Positions 23,146 to 33,710 of a DNA stretch of 64,000 nt are shown piece after piece. This DNA comes from Misgurnus anguillicaudatus. Taxonomy: Eukaryota; Chordata; Actinopteri; Cypriniformes; Cobitidae. Made by a program: the position numbers and the translations under genes. The stretch is taken from contig NC_073354.2 in assembly GCF_027580225.2 (NCBI RefSeq), positions 22,093,001 to 22,157,000 of the forward strand, given 5' to 3'. The number at the start of each line of letters is the position of its first letter. Position 1 is the stretch's first letter. Below the pieces are notes generated by a model. It saw nothing but the letters and a program-made list of their open reading frames with translations, searched no databases and had not been told where the DNA came from.

Positions 23146-23270
23146 TTCATGCGGCACTGCAAGAACCGACAGCCGGATGACGTCAAAGGGCCGTCTCGGA
23201 TCATTCTCGCGGTACTTTGACGTCATCCGGCGGTCGGTTCTTGCAGCGCCACACAAAGTCGAACAAGCCT
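23146..23270. repeat. GC-rich hairpin shared with the MITE at 3127
   Basis: The left arm 23146-23187 ('gacttcatgcggcactgcaa', 'gccggatgacgtcaaag') is complementary to 23215-23262 ('ctttgacgtcatccggc', 'ttgcagcgccacacaaagtc'). The loop is about 25 bp. The right arm is closely similar to 3427-3485 in a MITE with different ends. The 'tgacgtca' core is a CRE-like octamer, which may be coincidental. Confidence 0.8.
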
Positions 23271-23482
23271 AATGTGTGTGATGTCGTTGCCGTAAAGCAA
23301 GTCGTGATTCTCGCGAGATTTGTCAGGGGCGGTTCTCTCAAGCTTGCATTGCTGGTTTTGCTAGCGGCATCCTCCCCGAGCTTCAACAGGAGGATGATTC
23401 GCCATACTATGACTTTGTTTACCACCGAAATAACTTTGAAGCTGTTATATTAAGGTAAAATAACTGCATAGTGTGTCTTTAA

Positions 23483-24361
23483 TATCAACTTTTTATTTGT
23501 GTTTATCTAAAGAAAGGAAGTCATACATTATCTCATGCGTTTTTGTTTTGGTTTTATGTTTTTTTTTCATAACACAGATAAATTGAAAGTGATTGTGTTA
23601 TATGTCATGTCTGTGATGTGTAATTTACGCACTTACTACTGTACCTATTTCCTCTCGAGGACAATTGAAGGATCTCTATATAAAGGATCTTTTTATTATG
23701 AGAGAATTTTCATACTGTACAGTGTACTGACCTTTACCTGGCTTTAGATTTTTTACAGTAGCATAAATTTGGCAAAGGTATGCACAGAAATCCTTGTGCA
23801 TTAACCGTAACTGAAAAGTGAATTCTTCATTCTTGACCTTTGACTTCTGGAGAATAGATGTGGCCTGCAGCCAGCGGGGTTCCACAAACCAACGCTCCTC
23901 TCAGAGCCATGTGGAAGATCACATGCTGTTTTAAAGAGCTCAGCGCTTATTCATTGTCCCTGTAAAGATCTAAAAATGTCATAAAATGTCCCAGACCATA
24001 TATATGATATATGGAATTATCTTGTTTTGTTTTTCTTAACTATCTCTTTTTGAAGTAGAGTTCTGGATTTGGTTAATACCCAGAACTGTTTTGCTTTTAG
24101 CTTTCAAAAGTGAAAGTCATTGCCACACATAGGGAAAACGTGAGAAACCTCCGGTAGTATTTTATTTTATTACGGTAATGCTAAAAGTACTTTAAACCTA
24201 TATTTAGGACCTGTCCACACAAACATGGGTATTTTCAAAACCACAGCTTTCTCCGTCTACTTTGTTTACAAGGGTGCACCATATTGTTATTTATTCTTTT
24301 TTAGGCTTTTGATGGCCAACATCTGCACTATTTAAAACTTGCATTTGAATCATGATTTAGT
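23483..24361. other. Unassigned AT-rich DNA
   Basis: Nothing recognisable. Chance frames at 23535-23747 and 23676-23885 overlap on opposite strands and show no motif. Confidence 0.4.
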
Positions 24362-24365
24362 TTAA

Positions 24366-25394
24366 AGGGCACCTATGGTCTTTTCAAGATTTTACATTTC
24401 CTTTGGTGTTTCAGTGTGTATTAGTACATGTTATCGATATGCAAAAGGTACATACCTCAAAGTAAATGATGACGCAAATTATCATCTCCAACGTAAATCT
24501 GTTTTCTTGGACTACAACAAACACACAGATTGTAGGCAATAGTTTACTTCCTGGGATCGGGGATGTATGCAAGACCGACATTATAATAATTCCTCCTGCT
24601 TCGGACTCACAGCCTGTAAGTAAACTCCTGTTAGCATTGCATTGTGTGCGAATCTTTCAAACATGGTAAGGAGCGTCACATTTCTGGCTGATGTCAGATT
24701 AGCTGGCCAATTAGAGACACAGCACTTTTCAAATTGATGAGTTTTGTACAAAATCTGTGCGTATCAGGAAAAGAGTAAAATCTGGAGCTACAAAAATGTA
24801 CGGTATGTGAAAAATAATGTGTTTTTTTGCACCATAAACTGTCATGGTCCTGTCTTCAAGTCACAGTTTTAAGTCATAGTGACAGGATCATGGCAGCCCA
24901 ATGTTTTGTGTGAGAGCACTGGCTTTGTTTTTTCATTGCCATGTGCTTTCTGTCTCTTCTCCTGACCCCGCCCCCTCGTCTCCTTGTTAATCACTTCATT
25001 ATTGTTGGATTCATCTCACCTGTTCCCCTCTTGATTTGCTCCCTTATTTAATGCCCTTGTGTTTGCTATCCTGTGCTCGATCGTCTGTTCATATGGTGTG
25101 TTTGTTCCATGTGAGTTTGTTAAACCAAGTCAAGTCTAGTTATATCCTGTCTAGGTAGTTATTTCAAGTCTGTTGTCTAGTTTAGTGTTACCTTGTGTGA
25201 GTCTGTCTGTTCATTGCCTTGTTTACCCCCTCGTGGGTTTTGTTTCTGTTTTATTAAATAAACCCCTTTTCGTTCATCTGTTGTCTGCGCCTGGGTTCTG
25301 TACTCCCAAAATCCTGACATAAACCACCCAAACATATTGTATTTACTAAATACACAAAATAACGTTGTTTTTTAGCAATGAAATAGGTGCACTT
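24366..25394 (+). mobile_element. TTAA-type MITE (GGCACCTATGGTC family), split by a solo LTR
   Basis: It starts 'agggcacctatggtc' after TTAA (24362-24365). The right end is found beyond the inserted LTR as 'gcaatgaaataggtgcact' before TTAA (25395-25398). Removing 24840-25319 and one TAAAC leaves about 545 bp of continuous element. An inverted fragment of the same family is at 21985-22294. Confidence 0.82.
24840..25319 (+). mobile_element. Solo LTR, 480 bp, TAAAC target duplication
   Basis: It begins 'tgtcatgg' and ends 'tcctgaca', flanked by perfect TAAAC repeats (24835-24839 and 25320-25324). A 5-bp TSD and TG...CA ends are the signature of LTR-retroelement integration. The lack of internal sequence shows that the two LTRs have recombined. 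A 'cttatttaat' promoter-like box (about 25042) and 'aataaa' (25257-25262) are in place. It belongs to the same family as the LTR at 3064-4304, probably Ty3/gypsy-like. Confidence 0.92.
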
Positions 25395-25398
25395 TTAA

Positions 25399-25729
25399 TA
25401 TGAAAACAGGGTACTTACAGGCTGTATGTCAGAAGTGGGCTTTGTTTATCAACTTCATGCTGAAACTCGTATGTGACATGATACGCAAGAGAAGTGATGC
25501 ACATTGCGATGCCCATTTTTACAAGATGTAATATAAGTCTCACGTGTGCCAACAATGTGTCTGAGAAGTTTCAGCTCAAAATATCCCACTGATAATTTGT
25601 TATAGCATGTCCAAAATGTACCTATTTATTCATGTGTTTATTTCATGTGTGTACCTTTAAATGCAAATCCCTTACCATCAGACAGTGGTGCTTTCGATTA
25701 AAAATCTGAGTCCTGTGAATACAGTCTGA
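25399..25729. other. Unassigned DNA
   Basis: About 330 bp between two transposons with no recognised feature. Confidence 0.4.
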
Positions 25730-25737
25730 GATAATAG

Positions 25738-26513
25738 CAGAGCCGGCGCCAGACCACAACTGACAGGGGGCACGCAGCTTCCAACGGGGGGGGGGGGCAC
25801 GCAATTAGCAACAATAACTTGCAAAAACAAGGCATTAAAACAACAAATACAGTGCAAGCACACACTTATACAACTGTTACAGACTGTCAGCTCATTACAG
25901 ACTCGTTACAGACTGTCGCTGCGCTCGCGCTTTGCTCGACGCAACAACAAACCGCCCTCGCGCGGCGCAAGCCATTGAAATAAAAGAAAAAAAGCCGTTA
26001 TGAAAGCCGCTTTACCATAATCACGTTGCAATGATGTTAACGGTCTATAGCCACACTTCACATTTAAGCTTACGTAAATTAAATTAACTTACGGCGTGTA
26101 CGAACATTAAACTTCCTTAAAACAGTGTCCTGTAGATTTGAAAATTCCACCTCAACCTCTAATCTCTAAATTTGAGCCAGTCGGTGTTGCATGAAGTCAG
26201 ATGAAGCAGGCGGTGTGGTTCTAATATCCATATTTTACACAATCCATAAAATGTCGCAAAAAACACGTTGCTAGTATCAAGTCACAAATATGCTAAAGCC
26301 TAATGACGCACTGGTCTATTTTTATTAAAGAAAACCTATATCAACTATATTTTCCTCATTTTATTACATTAAAAGTCATGAAACATTCAATGTTTAATTT
26401 ATTTTAATTATTCTTGATATATATATTAAATTAATCAAAAACTGTGTAGGGGGGCACAACAGCCTGTTTGGGGGGGCACGGCTCGCGAATGCCCCCCCTT
26501 GACGCCGGCCCTG
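25738..26513. mobile_element. 776-bp hAT element, perfect 8-bp TSD
   Basis: Ends 'cagagccggcgccaga' and, inverted, 'cagggccggcgtcaa' are flanked by identical 'gataatag' (25730-25737 and 26514-26521). CAG...CTG ends with an 8-bp duplication mark hAT. Subterminal G-tracts (about 25786 and 26462-26476) and 'gggcacg' words sit near both ends. The centre is AT-rich without transposase sequence. A CpG-rich stretch (25915-25970) is the only GC-rich interior part. Confidence 0.93.
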
Positions 26514-26521
26514 GATAATAG

Positions 26522-27418
26522 TATCTATAGCCGCATTAGCAAATTTACAAACACATTTAGAAAAGCTTTTGGGTAAAATTAACCAGTCAGTCAGTGGCTA
26601 TGGGTGGGGCTTTATCAGTTTGTTATCACATTAACAAGAGAATCAAATCTGCATGCCTAATGAGACTGCTTTGATTTAATGGGGATTTAAATTAAAGTAG
26701 ATGGAGGATTTTTTTCATTGTAGGGTTGCTGTGTTCACACATTGCCAACACACATTTATGTCCAAACACCATGTAAAAGTGAAATTTGCATAATGCTCTT
26801 TAATTTAACCTGACAAATAATTCAAGTAGGTTTAAATTTCCCTAAAAAATCTCAGACAAAGAACAAGAAGACTGTGGCAGCAATAGAAGTTAATCATTTG
26901 GGATGTGTGGGTGGGTGTAACCCAAGCCGATGTGAGTTAAGTAATGAATACTGTAGGTATTAAACCGCAGCTCCTGACAGTCAGCCCTGGGAAAGTACAG
27001 GTGACCCATCATAAGCAGTACAGTAGAGTGCCTTCTCTCCTACTGTGAAACACATAAACAGCTCTCTGTATGTAGATGGTCTGATACTATAAGCTGCTCT
27101 CAACACTTCAAAAGCTTGTTTTGACGCTGGTAAGATCCTGTGACCCTTTCCCCTCCATTCCTCTCTGTGATACAGTACGTCTTTGAGGCTGCGGAGGTTA
27201 GCCTTTGTTTGAAATATCGAGGGGGATTATGGCAGCCCTGCTCACTGTTCCGACTGAGCTGCTTTACTTGTTCCGGGATATAAAAGAGATTAAGATGAAT
27301 AAAAAGTGGTTTTGTGCATGTTGAAATTTACAGTATTGAAAATACAGCATTCCTTGTGTTCAATTTTCAGAAGTGTGAGGACGAATTATTTCTGGAGGAT
27401 GCCCTGATCTCTAAGGAT
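26522..27418. other. Unassigned DNA
   Basis: About 0.9 kb with no repeat ends, RNA fold or coding signature that I can support. Confidence 0.4.
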
Positions 27419-27950
27419 CTAAAAGGATTAGTTCACCAGAAAATAAAACTTATCTCATGATTTACTCATGCCATCACAGATGTAGATGACTTGCTTTCTT
27501 CAGTTAAAGGCATATGAATAATTTTATATTAAAATCCTGTCATGTTATCTTATTATTAACCAAATAGCGAAACTCAAAAAGTGCATGCACCCATCATCAA
27601 ATTAATCTAAATGACTCCAGTGGGTAAATATATGTCTTCTGAAGAGAAACAATATGTTTGTGAGAGAAAACGTTTAATACGTTGAGCTTTATAGACGGTT
27701 TCAGCAGTAACAATATAAACAAGCGGCTGTCGTGGTCCGCACGTAACTTCCGGTAAACTCCGCTAAGAATAAATAACAACAAAGTTCTTTAAACATAGTT
27801 TATTTATATAACAAGCAAAAAACAACACATAGATCCATTAAATCAAGTAAATCAAAATATGGCGGCACATAAATAACTCCATCTCATCAGTTCTTATGTG
27901 TCACATGATGAAACACATATGACAAACAGGAACCAGTGGGATTTGACATG

Positions 27951-28394
27951 GGCCCTGTCCCAAATGGCACACTCCGGACTTGTGGTCCTCCTCAGAGTCC
28001 ACACTTTGATGACATCATAGAGTGCAGACTTTAGGGACCCTTTGATGCGAGTCCACATGGGTGCACCGGAGTCGTGTTTTGGGACAGATTCGAGCGTCAC
28101 GCCGGAAATAGGAAGGGAAGTTGCCCGTCAGTGTGAACTCCTCCGATCCGTCGTCTGATTCGTCTGATTGCTCTTTCGCAAGGACTTTTGGGTTGGAAAA
28201 GTGCGCAAAGCCTGCTGCAGTGCTGGCTTCGCCAGAGACCACATCGAGGGGGCAAAGGGGGCGCTGATGAGCAAACTTTAAAGCGTAAAAATGACAGATG
28301 GGACACCCTACGGACTTGTAAACTAAGCGAGCACGCGCAATTTCAGTCCACAAGACCGAAAGTCCACATGAAGTGCGCCATTTGGGACAGGGCC
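27951..28394. mobile_element. 444-bp MITE with GGCCCTGTCCCAAATGG ends
   Basis: 'ggccctgtcccaaatggcac' at the left is the inverse of 'gcgccatttgggacagggcc' at the right, about 20 bp with one mismatch. The next blocks, 'cttgtggtc' and 'gaccg...aagtccacat', also pair loosely. It is GC-richer than its host. The TSD is unclear ('atg' or 'att'). Long frames on both strands across it are chance frames in GC-rich DNA. Confidence 0.8.
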
Positions 28395-28604
28395 ATTATC
28401 GACATACCGCCACATTTTAATTTATTATTTACATTTTAGTTTTGCTAAATAAACTTAAAATATTAATCCAGCTCTCCCACAAATGTAATGTTTGACCTGT
28501 TTGACCGTCTGGCATTTTAATTTATTAATTTATGTAAAGTATTTTTCTGTCTGGAACTGAAAGAAAGTCATTTACATTTCTGATGGCATGAGAAGGAGTA
28601 AATT

Positions 28605-29009
28605 AAAAAAAACTTTTTCCATGTTTAAATGCTATATTTGGATCCCCAGTACTTCTATCAACCTAGAAAATATGAAAAAGATCAACCCAGTAACTTAGTT
28701 TTGGTAAACCATTCTTTAGGCATGTAAAAAATAGGTCATTAAAATTTGGCTCCCCTTATGATGTCAGAAGGGGATAATACAGCCCCTTATTCTGCACTAT
28801 CCAACCACGGCACTTTCAATTAGTGCAGAGATCAGCTCGTTTGCATTTAAAAGGGCACACTCAAAAACGACACATATTTGCTCACATCTGCAATTTTAGC
28901 ATGCTATATATAATAAATAATCTAAATGGTATTTTGAGCTAAAACTGTACATATGTACTCTGGGAACATCATTTTTTACATCTTTAAAAAGTCTTGTGAA
29001 AGGTCCCCT
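28605..29009. mobile_element. TTAA element, CATGTTTAAATGCTAT family (copy 1)
   Basis: Matches 37482-38006 through 'tctatcaacctagaaaat', 'aagatcaacccagtaact', 'ctgcactatccaaccac' and 'attttgagctaaaact'. The right end 'ggtcccct' precedes TTAA (29010-29013). The left terminus is eroded into an A-tract near 28605. It lies within the palindrome 27424-29045. Confidence 0.82.
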
Positions 29010-29049
29010 TTAAGAGATTTGTTTATTTTCAGGTGAACTAATCCTTTAA

Positions 29050-29810
29050 TATAAGAAGGCTAATCCAACATTTCAGACTCTACTGTTTATTCAGGTGAGT
29101 TAATGAAATAAACAGTAGTGAATTCAAACCACTTTCTGCTACTTACTATATAATAGCCATCATCTGCATGCATTAATATTCAAAGCTAGAAAACATACAA
29201 TCTGAATATCTCAAATCTGAAATAAACATCTCAGAAAGATTTAAATCCCAGAGTTGATTCACTCCTGCAGGCCACCCACATCATTTATAATAACTGTTAT
29301 TGTGTCGTGCCAATCAAGACCCTAGACAGGAGCTTGTTAAAATAAACTAAATCCTGCTGCACACAAGACCCGGCACTGTATCAGCACAGATGTTACATAA
29401 CACTTCTGGAAGGGAGCCCTTTTTTTCTATGATCATTTCAGTGAAAAATGCTTGGAGGTATACCAGACGGTCCTTTGTTTTTCTCATTCGGTTAAGTAAG
29501 TCTGAATGTGGAACCTTCATTATGCTATTGGGTCATCTGCCAGTCACAACGTTTGATGATAAGATTATGCTGAGCTGCTTTAGAGTTTAAATTTAATACA
29601 TCAGAGTATTGGAGTTTGGTCAGAAGTTGATGCTTGGCGCATTACTTGGCAAGATTAGCAATGAAGAGAACAAACGCAATCGGTTTTCTTCACTTCCTGT
29701 TAAAAGACTTGTGCCCATAAAAGGACAATTATGTTTTCTTTGTGGTATCTCAATTAGATTAACACAACTTACTCTCTGTGCTTTTACATAGATTGCTTTG
29801 ATATGGACTG
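29050..29810. other. Unassigned DNA
   Basis: No recognised feature. Overlapping opposite-strand frames at 29609-29823 are chance frames. Confidence 0.4.
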
Positions 29811-30175
29811 ATATATTGGCCAATAATCGGTATCAGTCAATAAAAGCCATTTTGGCATTATCGGCCAATAGTTTAAAAACAGCTGATAGTCATCATGGCT
29901 GATCTATCCTGTCAATCAAAAGAGAACAGGAATGTGCAATGAATTTAAGCTCTCTGTATAGAAAATTTAAAGAAACATCACTAGTTTATGTTCAATATTA
30001 ATATTCATTATATGAATGATTAACATTCAGAAAATTTAAACTTTAGAATAAGTTAAAGCAAGTTAATATAATATAAGCACCAAACTATTGATATTGACAT
30101 CGGTATCTGCAGATATCAGTTTGAAAAATCAGTTATCGGTGCAAAATTTTATATCGGTGGATCTCTACTTTGTAC
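29811..30175. mobile_element. Fragment of a CGGCCAATA-type MITE
   Basis: 'atattggccaataatcggta' near the left and 'agttatcggtgcaaaatttt...atatcggtgg' near the right recall a common fish hAT MITE whose ends are rich in cggccgata words. The ends are decayed and no TSD is readable. Confidence 0.5.
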
Positions 30176-30420
30176 ACTTCAGCCACTTTGTACACTTTCC
30201 TCTTTTAAAAAATAATAAAGTCAAATAAAATAAAAGCAAAAAAGCACAATATAGATATTATTCCATACTGTACATGTGAAATAAAATCAATGATATCTTA
30301 TATTTTGGTTTCTTCAAACGGTTTTTCTTAGAAAATGCATGAACATGCACAAATATTTTTTGCCTATGTCACTATTATAAAGTTTTAGCATCACCATTTT
30401 AATCAAAATGTTTTTACATT

Positions 30421-30545
30421 CACTCTAAAAAAAAAACACAGTTGGGTCAAAAAAGGACAAGCCCAGCCTCTGAGTTAAATTTACCCAGAAAGTTTTTATA
30501 TTTGACCCAACAATGGGTTAAAACAACCCAGCATACTGTAGGGTG
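30421..30545. mobile_element. Small MITE fragment with GGGTTAAAACAACCCA core
   Basis: 'cactctaaaaaaaaaacaca' followed by 'ttgggtcaaa' and 'tttgacccaacaatgggtta' gives a short palindromic fragment of a common teleost MITE. The second end is missing. Confidence 0.5.
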
Positions 30546-31010
30546 AATTGAGTTCTTCCCCACACCAAAAACTTTCATTTTCTTGACTCCATATCACATT
30601 AAATCTTTAAAAAACTGAGCTATTCCTGCCAGGGAATTCAAAAGTCATCCTTTCAACTATCCATTAATGATGCGAATATGTGCAGATCATTGGCATATTC
30701 TAACCATGATGACAGCCAGTAAGCTGCCACGACTGGTAAACCTTAACATTATTGAAATACAGGTGCTAAGTTACATAGTAAGGAGATATAAACCAGACGT
30801 GCTTCAGATACCACAGTTACTGAGACTATTTTTTGTATTAATGTCAGTAATGTGAGGAATGAGATTTTAATTAAGTTTCTTTTCGTTGACTCGCTTCTAT
30901 TTCTCCCTTTCAAATGTCTATTATGAAACCTTAAACCAGTTTAGACTCAGCGGTTTTATCAGATTGTACAATGGGTTGCACTGTCGTGTTCATTTTAATC
31001 ACAACAATCC
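30546..31010. other. Unassigned DNA
   Basis: No recognised gene or repeat ends. The frame at 30667-30855 has no motif. Confidence 0.35.
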
Positions 31011-31140
31011 TGTCCTTGTAGCTCAGTTGGTTAAGCATTGTGTTAACAGCGTAAAAATCATAAGTTTGGTCCCAGGCAACACACATACTGAAAAAATTGA
31101 TAGCTTGCATGCTTTGGGTACAAACGTTTTAGATTACAGT
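31011..31140 (+). mobile_element. tRNA-derived SINE
   Basis: 'tgtccttgtagctcagttgg' gives an A box and 'agtttggtcccaggcaac' a degraded B box, followed by 'acacatactg' and a 'gcttgcatgctttgggta' body. This is the head-body order of a common cyprinid SINE seen inverted at 48093 and 63762. Pol III boxes derive from a tRNA, but the anticodon stem does not fold, so it is not a tRNA gene. Confidence 0.78.
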
Positions 31141-31850
31141 CAAGAATAGTTTGCTCAGTCATGTGAAGATGAAGGATTAAAAAGTAACATTTAAGGCCAA
31201 AATACTGTTGTTTATTATTGTGTTGTGTGTATTGGCGCTCAACTGTAAAAAACGTCTATTTAGCCTGTGCCACATGGGGTCCATAATGTCAAGAAACAAG
31301 CTGTAGTCCACTTCCTGTTATTAATGTTGACTGTGAAACTGACAGCAAACTCCGTTTTAATTTAAGGAATTTCCCGTGTGCCTGACATTCCAGACATTGT
31401 GTGCTCAAAAGGGCATTAGACATCTCCAAACACCCATAGTCACACTTGCATACACACAGTTAAGGAGTCTTGGAAAGTTTCTGAGCACGCAGACTGTTTG
31501 GGTTTGACCAGACTAGACTAGGTTTGACCAGATAATTAAATTAAAGTGAGGTTTAAAGGTGGGTCATCTCCTGGAGGCTGCCATGTTGGATCAAATGACT
31601 AGCTAAAATACTAGTCACTGTTATGTAACACTTGGTGTGTGTTACATAATTTAATTTGTTGATTAGCACTTTTTACAAAGGCATCCATAACCAAAAGGCT
31701 TTGCTATGCATGATGCTGCATCCATATCGTTAGATGTCAACTACCAAAACTAATTACTGAATGGACCTTTAGCAAAAACACATAATAGCTTGTTTTAATG
31801 TGTTTCATTTTTTGGTTCATGAGGTTCAAACTTTCTTAAAATGAATCCCA
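31141..31850. other. Unassigned DNA
   Basis: About 0.7 kb with nothing I can identify. Confidence 0.4.
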
Positions 31851-31854
31851 CTAA

Positions 31855-32091
31855 AGGCGGAGTGCACAATGTTTGAAAAACGCTTTGGAAAAGGAGACGG
31901 GCCGACTACCAAAACACACTTATAGCCAATCAGCAGTAAGGAGCGTGTCTACTAACCGACATCCTTGCCGGGTTGCGTATGTGTGGGGCGGGTCTTTTAA
32001 AAGAAGGTCCAGATTCTATTGGGGTAGGGGCGTGTTTGTTTAGGTGATTTCAAATATCAACATTGGCTTTCAAACATTGTGCACTCCGCCT
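31855..32091. mobile_element. 237-bp TTAA MITE, AGGCGGAGTGCAC ends
   Basis: 'aggcggagtgcacaatgttt' and, inverted, 'aaacattgtgcactccgcct' form perfect 20-bp TIRs. The left target is CTAA (31851-31854) and the right is TTAA (32092-32095). It contains 'gacgggccgactaccaaaac' and 'ggggtaggggcgtg'. Its right TTAA is also the left target of the next element. Confidence 0.88.
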
Positions 32092-32807
32092 TTAAAGGAA
32101 TACTCCACTTTCTTAAAAAATCCAGATAATTTACTCACCCTCATGTCATCCAAGATGTGTATGTCTTTCTTTGTTCAGTCGAGAAAAAATTTAAGCGACC
32201 GTTTTTCGTGATTCCATTTTTTCAAACTTTAGTTGCTGAGTAAGGTTGCTGTTAGAGCATAAATAACACCTGTAAAATTATAAAGCTCAAAGTTCAATGT
32301 CAAGCAATATATTTTCTTAACAGAATTCGCTTTTCAAAGACTACAGAGAACGTCCGGTTTGGACTTCCCAAATATATGACGTCTATATTCTGAGTTTTTC
32401 ATTAACCTCCGCCCACAGGAATTTGCCAGTCGCCATCTAAGCTATGCTGCTGTCAAATCACAACACACTAAACAAACTACACAGAACTCTTTACATATTT
32501 CTAAAGGATGGACTTTATACAACAAGGAAGACATCAGCCAGTTTTTAGGACATTGAAAAGAGCGCTATACATTTTTAAAATATATTTTTGTGTTTTTTAC
32601 ACACTAAACATGAACACGTTACATTGCACACCATAAACACAATCAAAGTTTCAAAAACACCAGAAAACCAGGATCTTTACGTTTTTTTTAAGGAAAACAT
32701 TCCAGGATTTCGCTGAAAAAAATAGAAAATATTTATTTTAAACCACAACTCTTCTTCTTGCACTAGCCGTGTGTCACGGCAGTGCGACCTTACGTATTAT
32801 ATAATCA

Positions 32808-33453
32808 CACTCTAAAAACAAATGGTGCAAAATAACACTAAAAGTGGTTCTTGGCTCGTAATCATAGAGGAACTATGCACCTATGAAGCACCTATAGACC
32901 CTTTTACTGTTTGTAAACAATAACGACGTGGCAGCGTATCCGCACGCATTTAGGCAATGGAAGTATGGTAAGAATCAGCAGTGAAGCAACACAGACAGAG
33001 AAAGTTACTTTTAAAAGTTGACTTAATCAACATTTTCTACACAGCTACAGATCCGTGTACTATAGTGGAGTGGATAGAAGACGATAGCAGATGACCAAAT
33101 ATAAAGTTGCCAGATACGTATACACATATATTAGTATATCATATTAGTGCAACCAAACGCAACAAACAGACATTTTGATGATGGGAAACCAATTTAATAA
33201 GCTTTCTGAGTTGCTAACATGTTAGAAACAATAAGGAATAACACCACTTCTGTTGCCTAAATGCGCACGCAGGCTATTTGATCATGTGAGCTGTAAAAGG
33301 GTCTATAAAGAACCATACGGGGGTCATATAGCACCACTGTAGCACCACATATGGCTCTACATAGCACTATATGGTTCTTCACTGGTAGAAAATGGTTTCA
33401 CTATTACGAGCCAAGAACCTTAGTGCTATTTAGCACCGTTTGTTTTTAGAGCG
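32808..33453. mobile_element. CTCTAAAAACAAA-type MITE, nested level 1
   Basis: TIRs 'ctctaaaaacaaatggtgc' and, inverted, 'ctctaaaaacaaacggtgc' are followed by mirrored 'gcactaaaagtggttct' type words and 'ggctcgtaat'. It interrupts the outer element in the 'cacgtcgaaaggtc' region known intact at 12190. A further element is inserted at 32897-33303. Confidence 0.82.
32897..33303. mobile_element. 407-bp MITE, nested level 2, TATA target site
   Basis: Short TIRs 'gacccttttac' and 'gtaaaagggtc' are flanked by TATA at 32893-32896 and 33304-33307. Removing it restores 'gcacctata|aagaacc', as expected for the host MITE. A TA or TATA duplication is compatible with Tc1/mariner-type MITEs. Confidence 0.78.
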
Positions 33454-33710
33454 GGCACGTCGAAAGGTCAAACATTACATACGTGAAACGCACACTTGTG
33501 GACCAAACAATAAACTGACTCAAAAACATTAGTTAGTATCATTCCACATACAACAATGTTGGAACGGTCATCTTTCTCCACACTTGTAAACATTGGAGCG
33601 GTAGTTTCGCATATGTCATGTTTGACCTTTCAACGTGATTACGTAATACGTCAGTTCGCACTGGCACATCACAAGGCTAGTGCAAGACGAGAAGTTGTGT
33701 TTTAAAAGTA

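Larger units (their letters stand above)
22299..23478. mobile_element. 1.18-kb TTAA element with RWR coding remnant and GC-rich hairpin
   Basis: Ends 'agccgctctatgcatttt' and, inverted, 'agacacactatgcagtta' share the 'ctatgca' core. TTAA flanks both sides (22295-22298 and 23479-23482). It holds the minus-strand RWR frame (22919-23101) and a strong hairpin (23146-23270). It is longer than the other TTAA elements here and may be a deletion derivative of an autonomous parent. Confidence 0.78.
27424..29045. mobile_element. TTAA-type palindrome (AGGATTAGTTCACC) with two nested insertions
   Basis: The left end 'aggattagttcacc' (27424) and, inverted, right end 'aggattagttcacctg' (29045) pair. TTAA follows at 29046-29049, and the left target is 'ctaa'. 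Subterminal 'tttactcatgccatcac' on the left is mirrored by 'tgatggcatgagaaggagta' (28582). The body is interrupted by a MITE at 27951-28394 and another TTAA element at about 28605-29009. Reading across both restores the palindrome. Confidence 0.78.

Noticed and set aside
28015..28353. 112-codon frame and overlapping frames in 28015-28439
   Set aside because: Contained in the GGCCCTGTCCCAAATGG MITE; four overlapping frames on both strands show it is GC-composition noise.
31011..31090. Possible tRNA gene
   Set aside because: A and B boxes are present, but the stems do not pair and the SINE body follows. The same holds for 17062, 48093 and 63762.
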